A stretch of DNA of 64,000 nt, taken from Serratia bockelmannii (GTDB taxonomy: Bacteria; Pseudomonadota; Gammaproteobacteria; Enterobacterales; Enterobacteriaceae). The stretch is taken from NCBI RefSeq assembly GCF_008011855.1, contig NZ_VOUX01000003.1, positions 434,001 through 498,000 of the forward strand, read 5' to 3'. Below, in pieces: positions 15,177-23,866 of the stretch. The position numbers were made by a program, and so were the translations under genes. The first letter of the stretch is position 1; every line of letters starts with the position of its first letter. A model generated the notes under the pieces. The model had not been told where the DNA came from. It searched no databases and saw only the letters and a program-made list of their open reading frames with translations.

Positions 15177-16099
15177 AAGGCAAAGTCTGCGTGTTCGGTT
15201 CGTTCAACCTAGATATCGTCGCCGGCATGGCGCGCTTTCCGCAGCCCGGTGAATCGCTGATCGCCCGCAACAGCATGATGGGCGCGGGCGGTAAGGGTGC
15301 CAACCAGGCCACCGCCGCGCTGCGCGCCGGGGCGCGGGTGCATTATATCGGCAAGGTGGGGCGCGACGACTTCGGCACCTTCGCCCGGCGCCACCTCGCC
15401 GCCGCCGGTTTCGATGCGGTGACGCTGTTTTCGACCGGCGATTGCCCGACCGGCAATGCGCTTATCTATGTTGCCGGCGAGGAGGCGGAGAATATGATCG
15501 CCGTCGATCCCGGCGCCAACCTGACGGTCAGCGAAGACGAGGTGCACCAGTGCCGCCCGGCGATCGCCGCGGCGGATATTCTGTTGACCCAGTTGGAGAA
15601 CAACCTGCCGGCGATTGAGCAGGTGATCGCCATCGCCCGCGAAGCGCAAACGTTCATCATACTCAATCCGGCGCCGTTTCAGCCGGTGCCGGACAGCCTG
15701 TTGGCTCAGGTCGATCTGCTGACGCCCAACGCCACCGAGTGCACGTTGCTGACCGGCGTGCCGGTGCGCGATGTGGCTTCGGCGCGCCAGGCGGCGCAGG
15801 TGTTGCACGCTAAGGGCATTCGTTTGCTGATCGTGACGTTGGGCACGCAGGGGGCGTTGTTCTCGGACGGGGAAAACAGCGAGCTGATCCCGGCGTTTCC
15901 GGCGCAGCCGAAAGACACCACCGGCGCGGGCGATGCGTTTAACGGCGCCCTGGCGGCGCAGCTGGCAAATCAGGTGCCGTTAGCCGATGCGGTGCGCTTT
16001 GCCGCCGCCTACGCATCGGTCTGCGTGGAACGGGCCGGGGCGGCGGGATCGATGCCGAGCTATGAGGAGGCGTTGGAACGCCAGCAGGCGTTCGCTTGA
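15173..16099 (+). CDS. rbsK: Ribokinase-like PfkB-family sugar kinase
   Basis: A 308-residue PfkB kinase with both signature motifs: GAGGKGANQATAALRAGA (about 38-55) and the C-terminal DTTGAGDAFNGALA, whose Asp is the catalytic base. The order and residues are those of ribokinase (FGSFNLDI, NPAPFQPVP, TPNATE). It phosphorylates ribose or a related sugar with ATP. A second kinase in an operon that already has an AlsK-like enzyme suggests that the importer handles more than one sugar or that this enzyme has another substrate. The symbol reflects family only. Confidence 0.8.
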   Translation: MKGKVCVFGSFNLDIVAGMARFPQPGESLIARNSMMGAGGKGANQATAALRAGARVHYIGKVGRDDFGTFARRHLAAAGFDAVTLFSTGDCPTGNALIYVAGEEAENMIAVDPGANLTVSEDEVHQCRPAIAAADILLTQLENNLPAIEQVIAIAREAQTFIILNPAPFQPVPDSLLAQVDLLTPNATECTLLTGVPVRDVASARQAAQVLHAKGIRLLIVTLGTQGALFSDGENSELIPAFPAQPKDTTGAGDAFNGALAAQLANQVPLADAVRFAAAYASVCVERAGAAGSMPSYEEALERQQAFA

Positions 16100-16105
16100 C
16101 GAAGA

Positions 16106-16133
16106 CGGGCTGCGGCCAAGAAGCGGCAGCCCG
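16106..16133. terminator. Hairpin between convergent kinase and HD-domain genes
   Basis: An 8-bp stem (16106-16113 with 16126-16133, CGGGCTGC/GCAGCCCG) occupies the 40-bp gap between two converging genes. No T-run follows on either strand, so termination is possible but not proven. Confidence 0.35.
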
Positions 16134-16138
16134 GTCCC

Positions 16139-16747
16139 TTACTTCAACCAGCCTTTGCGCTGCGCATCCCGCAGGTGTTGCTCCATATGGTGCCACAGCT
16201 CGGGGTGTACGTCGGCGATCGATGCATTGCGCGCCAGCACCTGCTCCAGGCTGATGTTGTTTTCCACCCAGCTCTGGCCTTCATTGTGCAGGTTCATCAG
16301 CATCGGCATGGTGCGATCCAGCAGCAGAGCGAAGCGTGCATCGGCGCTTTCGCCATCTTCATACTCCTGCCATAAAGCGGTGAAATACTCGCGCTGAGCC
16401 TCCGGCAACATGCCGAACAGACGACGTGCCGCCGCCACTTCCTGATCGTGGATCGCTGCGCGGGCCGCCAGATCGTAGACCAGCACGTCGCCGGCGTCGA
16501 TTTCTACGATGTCATGCAGCAGCGCCATCTGGATCACGCGCTGAATGTCTACGTCATCACCGGCGTAGGGCGCCAGGCTCATGGCGGCGATGGCGAAGTG
16601 CCAACTGTGTTCGGCGGAGTTTTCCTGGCGCTGGGTGCCCAGCACTTTGGTGCGGCGTTGAACACCTTTCAACTTATCGATTTCCATCAGGAATTGGATG
16701 ACTTGGGTCATTGAGCCGAAATCTAACGCGGGTACAGCGGATGACAT
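16139..16747 (-). CDS. HD-domain metal-dependent phosphohydrolase (HDDC2/YfbR-like)
   Basis: A 202-residue all-helical protein with the HD pattern: first His H47 in ENSAEHSWH, the H78-D79 pair in ALLHDIVEIDAGD, and a later Asp in LLDRTMPMLMNL. It belongs to the HDDC2/YfbR-type 5'-deoxynucleotidase superfamily, enzymes that dephosphorylate nucleoside monophosphates; the substrate here is untested. It is transcribed alone, convergent with the sugar operon and divergent from trhA. YfbR itself is a different branch, so I give no symbol. Confidence 0.85.
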   Translation of the reverse strand: MSSAVPALDFGSMTQVIQFLMEIDKLKGVQRRTKVLGTQRQENSAEHSWHFAIAAMSLAPYAGDDVDIQRVIQMALLHDIVEIDAGDVLVYDLAARAAIHDQEVAAARRLFGMLPEAQREYFTALWQEYEDGESADARFALLLDRTMPMLMNLHNEGQSWVENNISLEQVLARNASIADVHPELWHHMEQHLRDAQRKGWLK

Positions 16748-16844
16748 GGTGTAAACCTCAAGGTGGGTGGGTTGAAGCCTGACGATTGTAGACCACCGGG
16801 CGGGGGATTTCGATGGTTACACGCGTTCACATTTTTATTTTAGC

Positions 16845-16856
16845 GTACACGTGTAC
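16845..16856. promoter_or_regulatory. Perfect palindrome GTACACGTGTAC
   Basis: A 12-bp perfect dyad lies in the shared upstream region of the HD-domain gene and trhA, 74 bp before the trhA start. It could be an operator, but no regulator lies next to it. Confidence 0.3.
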
Positions 16857-16930
16857 ACTGGAATTATTCTCAGTTAAGCTGCTTTGCGTTAATTTCGAAC
16901 AAAGCAGGGCATTTTGAGGGGTTGCGCGTT

Positions 16931-17605
16931 ATGGGGAAAACGGACGTAGTGAAAGCCGGGAGCAATAAGATTGTCGCCGCGGCTTATCCGTGGGCGGAAG
17001 AGATCGCCAACAGCATCAGCCACGGCATCGGGCTGGTGTTCGGCATCGTCGGCCTGGTGTTGCTGTTGGTGCAGGCGGTGAATACCGGCGCCGATGCGAC
17101 GGCCATCACCAGTTACAGCCTGTACGGCGGTAGCATGATCCTGCTGTTTCTCGCTTCCACGCTCTACCATGCGATCCCGCATCAGAAGGCCAAGCATTGG
17201 CTGAAAAAATTTGACCACTGCGCCATTTATCTCCTGATTGCCGGCACTTATACCCCGTTTTTACTCGTGGGGCTGGATTCGCCGCTGGCGAAGGGCCTGA
17301 TGGCGGTAATCTGGGGATTGGCGCTGCTCGGCGTGCTGTTCAAGCTGGCCTTCGCCCACCGTTTTGAAGCCCTGTCGCTGGTGACCTACCTGACGATGGG
17401 CTGGCTGTCGCTGATCGTAATTTATCAGTTGGTTACGCGGCTGGAGGCCGGCGGCGTCACGCTGCTGGCGATCGGCGGGGTGGTCTATACCCTGGGCGTG
17501 ATTTTCTACGCCTCCAAGCGCATTCGCTTTGGCCACGCCATCTGGCACGCCTTCGTGCTCGGCGGCAGCGCCTGCCATTTCATGGCGATCTACCTCTACG
17601 TCTAA
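16931..17605 (+). CDS. trhA: PAQR/hemolysin III family membrane protein TrhA
   Basis: A 224-residue seven-helix protein orthologous to E. coli YqfA/TrhA. It shows the family landmarks: [12 protein letters not shown] before helix 1, [12 protein letters not shown] with the metal His, and the C-terminal [17 protein letters not shown] with the paired His residues. The family resembles adiponectin receptors, and TrhA has been linked to membrane energetics; it is not a secreted toxin despite the old name. The ATG at 16931 follows GAGGGG; a TTG three codons earlier is unlikely. In E. coli it is the neighbour of ygfZ, as here. Confidence 0.9.
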   Translation: MGKTDVVKAGSNKIVAAAYPWAEEIANSISHGIGLVFGIVGLVLLLVQAVNTGADATAITSYSLYGGSMILLFLASTLYHAIPHQKAKHWLKKFDHCAIYLLIAGTYTPFLLVGLDSPLAKGLMAVIWGLALLGVLFKLAFAHRFEALSLVTYLTMGWLSLIVIYQLVTRLEAGGVTLLAIGGVVYTLGVIFYASKRIRFGHAIWHAFVLGGSACHFMAIYLYV

Positions 17606-17639
17606 GCGTTCCCGCTACGTCTGAATGCGTATTGAACTG

Positions 17640-17668
17640 GCGCCTCTTTTGTTTTAAAAAAGAGGCGC
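17640..17668. terminator. Bidirectional-type hairpin after trhA
   Basis: An 11-bp perfect stem (17640-17650 with 17658-17668, GCGCCTCTTTT/AAAAGAGGCGC) contains T- and A-runs in its arms, so it can act on both strands. It lies 35 bp after the trhA stop. Confidence 0.6.
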
Positions 17669-17755
17669 TTGCTTCTTTCGGGTATCCAGCAAGCCCGTTC
17701 CTTCATTTCTGAGCCCGCATACCGTTTCTTTAACCTCTGTTCAGGACTCACCAAG

Positions 17756-18253
17756 ATGATCGTTCGCTTATCCAAAGCGCTGCTGGTCTGCGCTATCGCC
17801 TTGTTCGCTTCGCTGGTCGCCTTCGGCAACATCACCGACTACGGTTCCAACTTCGCCTTCGTGCGCCACGTCTTTATGATGGACACGATTTTCCCCGACG
17901 CCACCATCGGATACCGCTCGATACAGACGCCGTGGCTGCATCACGCCGGTTATATTTTCATCATCGCGCTGGAAAGCCTGACCGCGCTGCTGTGCTGGAT
18001 CGGCGGCCTGCGTTTGTTGGGCGGCCTGAAACTGCCTGCGCACGCCTTTAACGGTCGGAAAAAGCTGGCGGTAGTGGGGCTGACGCTGGGCTTTCTCACC
18101 TGGCAGGTCGGCTTTATGTCGATTGGGGGCGAGTGGTTTGGCATGTGGATGTCGAAGCAGTGGAACGGCGTGCCGGATGCGTTTCGCTTCTTCGTCACCA
18201 TCATTCTGGTGCTGATTTATCTGGTGCAGCGCGACGGGGAATTGGACGAGTAA
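17756..18253 (+). CDS. DUF2165 family membrane protein
   Basis: A 165-residue protein with about four hydrophobic helices (near 7-25, 63-88, 105-125 and 143-160), and the family landmarks SLVAFGNITDYGSNFAFVRH and MDTIFPDATIGYR. It matches the DUF2165 family of predicted small integral membrane proteins, for which no function is established. The ATG at 17756 was chosen because it follows the trhA terminator and begins the first membrane helix. It is a single gene, convergent with ygfZ. This gene is absent from the equivalent E. coli interval. Confidence 0.85.
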   Translation: MIVRLSKALLVCAIALFASLVAFGNITDYGSNFAFVRHVFMMDTIFPDATIGYRSIQTPWLHHAGYIFIIALESLTALLCWIGGLRLLGGLKLPAHAFNGRKKLAVVGLTLGFLTWQVGFMSIGGEWFGMWMSKQWNGVPDAFRFFVTIILVLIYLVQRDGELDE

Positions 18254-18260
18254 TGAAGAT

Positions 18261-18285
18261 GGCCGCAGGCAGGGCGCCTGCGGCC
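18261..18285. terminator. Strong hairpin between convergent DUF2165 gene and ygfZ
   Basis: A perfect 10-bp GC-rich stem (18261-18270 with 18276-18285, GGCCGCAGGC/GCCTGCGGCC) and 5-base loop fill the gap between two converging genes. On the + strand a T-rich stretch follows a few bases later. Confidence 0.6.
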
Positions 18286-18291
18286 GACGGA

Positions 18292-19284
18292 TTATTTCTC
18301 TTCGGCCAGCGAGTAGGGCAACGGTTTGATCGCCAGTTGGCTGGCGGCATCGTCGCGCACCCGCAGCTGGCTGTCGGCATCCAAATCGTTGTTCATCACC
18401 ACCTGTACCCACAGCGTGCCGTCGGCCAGTTGGCTCGACGCCAATACGGTGCCGGTGCGGCGCCAGTTTTCACCCAGTTGGAGCTCCAGATCTTCCGCCG
18501 CCTGCGGGGCGCGGGCCGCTTTACCTTCCAGCCAGTAGAGCGCCCGCTTGTTGGCACCGCGGAATTTGGCGCGCGCCACCATCTCCTGACCGGTATAGCA
18601 GCCCTTGCTGAAGCTGATGCCTTCCAGCGCCTGCAGGTTGGTAGCCTGCGGGATCAGCTGTGCGCTGTTGGCAGCGTCGATAACCGGATAACCGGCTTCG
18701 ATCTCCAGCGCCAGCCATTGGCTGCTGTCATTCAGCTCTGCCTGGTCATGCAGCTTGCCGATCAGCTGTTCGGCCACGGCGGGGCGGGTCACCAGCAGAA
18801 AACGTTCCGCCGGCGTAGCGAAGTGCAGAATCGTGGTCTCGCCGTCCTGCACCACCGGGTGCTCGGCGTCCGGCAACGTGGCGAACAGGCCCGTCAGCGC
18901 GGCGCGCGCCTGGAAACCGGCGACGCCCAGCAACACCGCGTCATTATCGGCGGCGATAGTGACTTTGGAGAACACCGCGTATTTTTTGATTTCAGCCAGC
19001 TGGCTGTCCAGCACGCTGCGGCGTTCCAGATAGGCGAAGCCTTCGCCACGGTGGAACAGACGCAGGTTGCTCCACATTTTGCCCTTGGCGTCACAGTGGG
19101 CGCACAGCACGTGCTGATCGGCCGCCAGCGCGTCGATGTCCGCCGTCACCTGGCCCTGAAGATATTTCACTGTGTCCGGCCCGTTCAACGTCACCAGCGC
19201 CCAATCTTCCAGCGAGATCAGCGTCAGGGGGAGATGGGTGGAAGCGGAGGGCTGACGGGGTGGGAATGGAATGTTATGCGCCAT
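18292..19284 (-). CDS. ygfZ: tRNA-modifying / Fe-S maintenance protein YgfZ
   Basis: A 330-residue folate-binding protein of the GcvT-like YgfZ family (IBA57 in mitochondria). It supports Fe-S enzymes such as MiaB and thereby tRNA thio-modification. The family signature K227-GCYTGQE-234 is intact, including the essential C229. The ATG at 19284 has an AGGAA site; a longer reading from 19359 would add an unlikely tail. The gene is divergent from sdhE, as in E. coli. Confidence 0.95.
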   Translation of the reverse strand: MAHNIPFPPRQPSASTHLPLTLISLEDWALVTLNGPDTVKYLQGQVTADIDALAADQHVLCAHCDAKGKMWSNLRLFHRGEGFAYLERRSVLDSQLAEIKKYAVFSKVTIAADNDAVLLGVAGFQARAALTGLFATLPDAEHPVVQDGETTILHFATPAERFLLVTRPAVAEQLIGKLHDQAELNDSSQWLALEIEAGYPVIDAANSAQLIPQATNLQALEGISFSKGCYTGQEMVARAKFRGANKRALYWLEGKAARAPQAAEDLELQLGENWRRTGTVLASSQLADGTLWVQVVMNNDLDADSQLRVRDDAASQLAIKPLPYSLAEEK

Positions 19285-19604
19285 AGTAAGTTCCTGCTCA
19301 ACGTTTAGCTTACCTGAAGGGTATTGAACCCATGGTAAAAGAGGCGGCGGGCTTTGCAAACTGTTATTCGCGCCGTGGGACCGGGGGGCGCTTTTTTTGG
19401 CATTTTGCGCTTTATTACGTTTTCCGCAGCAAAGCGCCTTCCCGGCGTGTATGTCAAATTGTTACTCTATAGGCTTGCGGCCAGGGCACCCTTGCAGACA
19501 GATCCCCGGCTGATGGAATTATATTGCGACGGCGTTGCCATACAGTGTGTCATTTGAACCCTGCGCTGGCGCTGCCGCGCTGAAAAGAGGTGAGTCATAA
19601 CAAC
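19285..19604. other. Divergent ygfZ-sdhE intergenic region
   Basis: These 320 bases carry the promoters of both genes. I see no gene in it; a reading frame at 19354-19557 has no ribosome-binding site and no recognisable sequence. No strong -35/-10 pair stands out. Confidence 0.5.
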
Positions 19605-19871
19605 ATGGATATTAACAACAAAGCACGTATTCACTGGGCTTGCCGTCGTGGCATGCGCGAGCTGGACATCTCCATCATGCCGTTCTTCGAATACGAATAC
19701 GACAGCCTGAATGACGCGGACAAGGCGCTGTTTATCCGCCTGCTGGAGTGTGACGATCCCGATCTGTTCAACTGGCTGATGAATCATGGCGCGCCGCAGG
19801 ACGGCGAGCTGCAGAGAATGGTGACCCTGATCCAAACGCGAAATAAAGACCGTGGCCCAGTGGCGATGTGA
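19605..19871 (+). CDS. sdhE: FAD assembly factor SdhE
   Basis: An 88-residue protein with the invariant RGMRE motif (R15-G16-x2-E19) needed for attaching FAD covalently to the flavoprotein subunits of succinate dehydrogenase and fumarate reductase. It agrees almost throughout with characterised Serratia SdhE ([16 protein letters not shown]). The ATG at 19605 is preferred over a GTG at 19590, which overlaps the ribosome-binding region. The stop lies inside ygfX (20-bp overlap), so the two are co-translated. Confidence 0.96.
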   Translation: MDINNKARIHWACRRGMRELDISIMPFFEYEYDSLNDADKALFIRLLECDDPDLFNWLMNHGAPQDGELQRMVTLIQTRNKDRGPVAM

Positions 19872-20274
19872 TATCCGCATTTCCTGGCGCACCCAGCTTT
19901 TTTCCCTGTTGACTCATGGCGTTCTGATCTTGCTGATCCTGATTTCGCCCTGGCCGGAAGGTTATGGCCCGCTTTGGCTGGTGCTGCTGACGCTGGTGGT
20001 GTTTCAGTGCATTCGTAGCCAGAAGCGCATCGCCGCAGTGCAGGGCGAGCTGCGGCTGCTGGCGGACCGGCGTTTCAGCTGGCACGGCCGAGAATGGCGG
20101 CTGGCGAAAAAGCCCTGGATGCCGGGCTACGGCCTGCTGCTGACGCTGCAGCCGATGGAAGGCAAAAAGCGCCGCCGGCTGTGGCTGGCTTCCGACTGCA
20201 TGAGCAAAGAGGAGTGGCGCCACCTGCGGCAGCTGTTGCTGTATCCGCCGGCGGGTAACGGCGAGGAACCCTGA
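19852..20274 (+). CDS. ygfX: Membrane protein YgfX, SdhE partner
   Basis: A 140-residue protein with two close hydrophobic helices (about 17-32 and 40-52), followed by a soluble basic domain ([24 protein letters not shown]). It is the orthologue of YgfX (also called CptA), an inner-membrane partner of SdhE; in E. coli it has also been reported to affect the cytoskeletal proteins MreB and FtsZ. The start is a GTG within the end of sdhE. Its stop overlaps the creB start by one base (TGATG), so the inserted creBCD locus may be read from the sdhE promoter. Confidence 0.92.
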   Translation: MAQWRCDIRISWRTQLFSLLTHGVLILLILISPWPEGYGPLWLVLLTLVVFQCIRSQKRIAAVQGELRLLADRRFSWHGREWRLAKKPWMPGYGLLLTLQPMEGKKRRRLWLASDCMSKEEWRHLRQLLLYPPAGNGEEP

Positions 20275-20969
20275 TGAAACCCGTGCTCTGGTTGGTGGAG
20301 GATGAACCCAGCATTGCCGATACGCTGGTTTACACGCTGGAGAGCGAAGGCTTCGAAGTACGCTGGTTCGAACGTGCGGAACCGGCGTTGCAGGCGCTGG
20401 CGCAAGGCGCGCCCGCGCTTGCTATCCTCGATGTCGGTTTGCCGGATATCAACGGTTTTGAATTGTGTCGCCGCCTGCTGGCTCAGGCGGCTGACCTGCC
20501 GATTCTGTTTCTTACCGCCCGCAGTGATGAAGTGGATCGCCTGATCGGGCTGGAGATCGGCGCCGACGACTATGTCGCCAAGCCGTTCTCCCCTCGCGAG
20601 GTCAGCGCCCGGGTGCGCACCATTTTGCGCCGCCTGCATAAGCAGCAGCGCCTGCAACAGAGCGCGCGCTACCATTTCGGCGCTTTCACGCTCGACGAAG
20701 ACGCGGCCACCATCTCCTACCATCAGCGGCCGCTGCCGCTGACCCGTTACGAATACCTGCTGCTGAAGACGCTGTTGTTGGCGCCTGGACGGGTGTTCTC
20801 GCGGCAGCAACTGATGGAAAGCGTTTGGGCGCAAGCGGAAGAAAGCCTGGATCGCACCGTCGATACCCACATCAAAACGCTGCGCGCCAAGCTGCGTGCG
20901 GTTGAGCCCGGTGAGCCGCCCATCCACACCCACCGCGGATTGGGCTACAGCGTGAGCCGCCAGCCATGA
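20274..20969 (+). CDS. creB: Two-component response regulator CreB
   Basis: A 231-residue OmpR-type regulator. The receiver has the acidic pair E9-D10, phospho-acceptor D53, T81 and K103; the winged helix ends HTHRGLGYSVSRQP. It is followed immediately by creC and creD, the canonical cre order. CreB-P activates genes carrying the TTCAC-N6-TTCAC tag, including creD, whose tag is present at 22386. In E. coli creBCD lies elsewhere (near arcA), so its place between ygfX and fldB is specific to this lineage. Confidence 0.93.
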   Translation: MKPVLWLVEDEPSIADTLVYTLESEGFEVRWFERAEPALQALAQGAPALAILDVGLPDINGFELCRRLLAQAADLPILFLTARSDEVDRLIGLEIGADDYVAKPFSPREVSARVRTILRRLHKQQRLQQSARYHFGAFTLDEDAATISYHQRPLPLTRYEYLLLKTLLLAPGRVFSRQQLMESVWAQAEESLDRTVDTHIKTLRAKLRAVEPGEPPIHTHRGLGYSVSRQP

Positions 20970-22384
20970 AAATTGGCCTGCGCCTGCTGCTGGGATATTT
21001 TCTGATCGTGGCGGTGGCCGGGTACTTCGTGCTGAGCATTTTCGTCCAGGAAGTGAAGCCCGGCGTGCGGCGCGCTACCGAAGGCACGCTGGTGGACACC
21101 GCCAACCTGTTGGCGCAAATCGCCCGTCAGGACATGCAGCGCGGCGATGCGGCGCATGGCCAACTGGCGCAGGCGTTCACGCAGCTGAACCAGCGGCCGA
21201 TCGGCGCCAATATCTCCGGCATCCGCAAGGATCGCAGTGAATACCACGTCTATCTGACCGATGCCCAGGGCCGGGTCATTTTCGATTCTGCCGGCCGCGC
21301 GCAGGGGCAAGACTACTCGCGCTGGAATGACGTTTATCGGACGCTGCGCGGCCAGTACGGCGCCCGCAGCACCCGTAGTGATCCAGAAGATGAAAACAGT
21401 TCGGTGATGTATGTGGCCGCGCCGGTGATAGAGCAAGGGCGTATTATCGGCGTGCTCACCGTGGGCAAACCCAACAGCACCATGGCGCCGGTGATCAAAC
21501 GCAGCGAACGGCGCATTCTATGGGCCGGCGCGTTGCTGCTGGGGATTGCGTTGCTGATCGGCGCGGTATTCGTCTGGTGGATCAACCGTTCGATAGGCCG
21601 GCTGGTGCGTTATGCCGACGGGGTGGCGCAAGGGGAAAACGCGCCGCTGCCCAAAGTGGGCGGGCGGGAATTGACGCAGCTGGCGCAGGCGTTGGAGAGC
21701 ATGCGGCTGAAGCTGGAAGGCAAAGCTTATATCGAACAGTATGCACATACCCTGACGCATGAGCTGAAAAGCCCACTGGCGGCGATCAGGGGCGCGGCGG
21801 AGCTGTTGCAGGAGCTGCCACCGCCGGAGACCGCCCGGCGTTTTCTCACCAATATCGAGCAGCAAAGCGCACGCATCCAACAGCTGGTGGACAAACTGCT
21901 GGTGCAGGCGCGGCTGGAGAGTCGGCCAGACATGGAAACCGCGCCGATTGCGATCGCGGCGCTGGTCAGCCAGACGATGGCGGGCAAAGAGGCGCAGGCG
22001 ACGCAACGCGGCGTCAGATTGCAACTGGAGGCGTTGGCGGAGGTGACGCTGAACGGCGATGCGTTGCTAATCAGCCAGGCGCTGACCAACCTGCTGGACA
22101 ATGCGATCGACTTTACCCCGCCGGGCGGTTGCGTCAGCGTGCGAGGCGAACGGCGGGAACAGCATTACTGCATCAGCGTTTGCGATGACGGCAGCGGCAT
22201 TCCGGACTATGCGCTCGATAAGGTGTTCGAGCGTTTTTATTCGCTGCCGCGCGCCGAACGGCCGAAAAGCAGCGGGCTGGGACTGAACTTCGTGCAGGAG
22301 GTCGCCCGTCTGCATCATGGTGGCATTCACCTGTGCAACCGCCGGCCGCACGGGGTGGAAGCGACGTTTATGTTATCGCTGTGA
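20966..22384 (+). CDS. creC: Sensor histidine kinase CreC
   Basis: A 472-residue kinase with an N-terminal membrane helix (about 7-25), a periplasmic sensor region of about 155 residues, a second helix (about 184-205), HAMP, and the phospho-acceptor H265 in THELKSPLAAIRG. The ATPase domain carries the N box (LLDNAIDFT), G1 (DDGSGIPD) and G2 (SSGLGLNFV). It overlaps creB by 4 bases. CreC responds to carbon source and fermentation state in E. coli and phosphorylates CreB. Confidence 0.94.
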   Translation: MKIGLRLLLGYFLIVAVAGYFVLSIFVQEVKPGVRRATEGTLVDTANLLAQIARQDMQRGDAAHGQLAQAFTQLNQRPIGANISGIRKDRSEYHVYLTDAQGRVIFDSAGRAQGQDYSRWNDVYRTLRGQYGARSTRSDPEDENSSVMYVAAPVIEQGRIIGVLTVGKPNSTMAPVIKRSERRILWAGALLLGIALLIGAVFVWWINRSIGRLVRYADGVAQGENAPLPKVGGRELTQLAQALESMRLKLEGKAYIEQYAHTLTHELKSPLAAIRGAAELLQELPPPETARRFLTNIEQQSARIQQLVDKLLVQARLESRPDMETAPIAIAALVSQTMAGKEAQATQRGVRLQLEALAEVTLNGDALLISQALTNLLDNAIDFTPPGGCVSVRGERREQHYCISVCDDGSGIPDYALDKVFERFYSLPRAERPKSSGLGLNFVQEVARLHHGGIHLCNRRPHGVEATFMLSL

Positions 22385-22385
22385 C

Positions 22386-22422
22386 TTCACCTTCCCTTCA
22401 CATAACCACATTCTGATTTCAC
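22386..22422 (+). promoter_or_regulatory. cre-tag (CreB-binding site) upstream of creD
   Basis: TTCAC (22386-22390), 6 bases, TTCAC (22397-22401) is an exact match to the CreB consensus, and a third TTCAC is at 22418-22422. It lies in the creC-creD gap, 64-79 bp before creD. Confidence 0.8.
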
Positions 22423-22464
22423 CTGCGGATTTTATCGTGGCCTCATAACCTACGAGGAGCGAGC

Positions 22465-23829
22465 ATGATGAAATCGGTACTTTTCTGGAAAATAACCACG
22501 CTGCTGGGATTGATGGTGGTGATGTTGATCCCCATCGCCCAACTGATGAGCGTGATCGACGAACGCAGCGGCTATCGGCAAAGCGTGGTCGGGCAGGTGA
22601 GCGAAAGCACCAGCGGGGCGCAGCGCGTGCTCGGCCCGTTGATTGTCATTCCCTATGTCGAACGTGAAGAGAAGAAAGACGAGAAAGGACAAACGGTAGT
22701 GCAGCGGGTACAGCATTACCGCTATTTGCTGCCTGAGTCGCTTCAGGTGCAGGGGGCGCCGAAAGTAGAGGTGCGCAAACTGGGTATTTATCAAACGCAG
22801 GTTTACCAGGGGCCGCTGAGCTTCAAGGTGCGTTTCGGCCAGCCGGAGCTGACGGATTTGCAACGTGCCAACGTGACCGTCGGCCAGCCGTTCCTGCTGG
22901 TGGCGCTGAGCGACTCTCGCGGCATCAAGCGCATTTCCCCGCTGGGATTGCCGCAGCCGGTGGCGTTTGAGCCGGGCACCGGCGTGGGATCGTTGCGCCA
23001 GGGGATCCACGCCCCGCTGACGCTGGCGATGCTGCAACAAAAAGAGGGGCTGAACGCCGACTTCACCCTGACGTTGGCGGGCACCAGCAGCCTGTCGCTG
23101 GTGCCGTTGGGGCGCAGCAGCGAGCTGCAGCTGCAAAGCAACTGGCCGCATCCGAATTTCCTCGGCAACTTCCTGCCGGACGAACGCAAGGTAACGGAGC
23201 AGGGGTTTAGCGCTCGCTGGCGCAGCACCTGGTTTGCCAACAACATCAACAGTGCGTTCTATTACGACGATGCTATTATCGACGAGGACAAGCTGCCGGC
23301 CTTCAGCGCCAGCCTGGTCGAACCGGTCGATCACTATCAGCTGACCGAGCGCGCGGTCAAATACGCGCTGCTGTTTATCGGGCTGACGTTTATGGCGTTT
23401 TTCCTGTTCGAAACCCTGACCGGGCTGCGGGTGCACCCGATTCAGTACCTGCTGGTCGGCGCGGCGCTGGTGTTGTTCTACCTGATTCTGCTGGCCTTCT
23501 CCGAACACCTGGGATTCGCTTTCGCTTACCTGGCGGCCAGCATCGCCTGCAGCGGACTGATCGGCTTCTATCTGAGCGCCGTACTGCGCGGCAAGCTGCG
23601 CGGTGCGCTGTTCGCTGCGAGCCTATTGCTGTTGTACGGCGTGCTCTATTTGCTGTTGCAGTCGGAGGATAATGCGTTGGTGCTGGGGGCCGGGCTACTG
23701 TTTGCCATTCTGGCGGGCATTATGCTGTTGACGCGCAAGCTGGACTGGTACCAGGTGGCCGATCCGGCGCGTTTGACCAAGGAAACGCCGGCCGGGGAAG
23801 AGGAGCCACGCTTCCGTCTGTGGAAATAA
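22465..23829 (+). CDS. creD: Inner membrane protein CreD
   Basis: A 454-residue protein with an N-terminal membrane helix, a large periplasmic domain (about 40-290) and a C-terminal block of about six helices (from about 295) ending in a short cytoplasmic tail. It is orthologous to CreD, which is strongly induced by CreB and whose loss alters envelope-stress and beta-lactam phenotypes in several bacteria; the biochemical role is unknown. Good GAGGAG site. It is separated from creC by an 80-bp gap holding its own cre-tag, so it can be expressed separately. Confidence 0.93.
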   Translation: MMKSVLFWKITTLLGLMVVMLIPIAQLMSVIDERSGYRQSVVGQVSESTSGAQRVLGPLIVIPYVEREEKKDEKGQTVVQRVQHYRYLLPESLQVQGAPKVEVRKLGIYQTQVYQGPLSFKVRFGQPELTDLQRANVTVGQPFLLVALSDSRGIKRISPLGLPQPVAFEPGTGVGSLRQGIHAPLTLAMLQQKEGLNADFTLTLAGTSSLSLVPLGRSSELQLQSNWPHPNFLGNFLPDERKVTEQGFSARWRSTWFANNINSAFYYDDAIIDEDKLPAFSASLVEPVDHYQLTERAVKYALLFIGLTFMAFFLFETLTGLRVHPIQYLLVGAALVLFYLILLAFSEHLGFAFAYLAASIACSGLIGFYLSAVLRGKLRGALFAASLLLLYGVLYLLLQSEDNALVLGAGLLFAILAGIMLLTRKLDWYQVADPARLTKETPAGEEEPRFRLWK

Positions 23830-23840
23830 GCGAGGGAAAT

Positions 23841-23859
23841 CGGGCGCGTTCAGCGCCCG
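23841..23859. terminator. Hairpin between convergent creD and fldB
   Basis: A 7-bp GC stem (23841-23847 with 23853-23859, CGGGCGC/GCGCCCG) lies in the 37-bp gap. On the minus strand it is followed by ATTTCCC. It is a probable shared terminator without a strong T-run. Confidence 0.45.
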
Positions 23860-23866
23860 AGAGCGG

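Noticed and set aside
18133-19308. A 391-codon open frame on the plus strand
   Set aside because: It is the reverse of ygfZ, with biased His/Gln/Arg composition.
19354-19557. A 67-codon plus-strand frame between ygfZ and sdhE
   Set aside because: No ribosome-binding site, and the composition is not coding-like; this is promoter DNA of two divergent genes.
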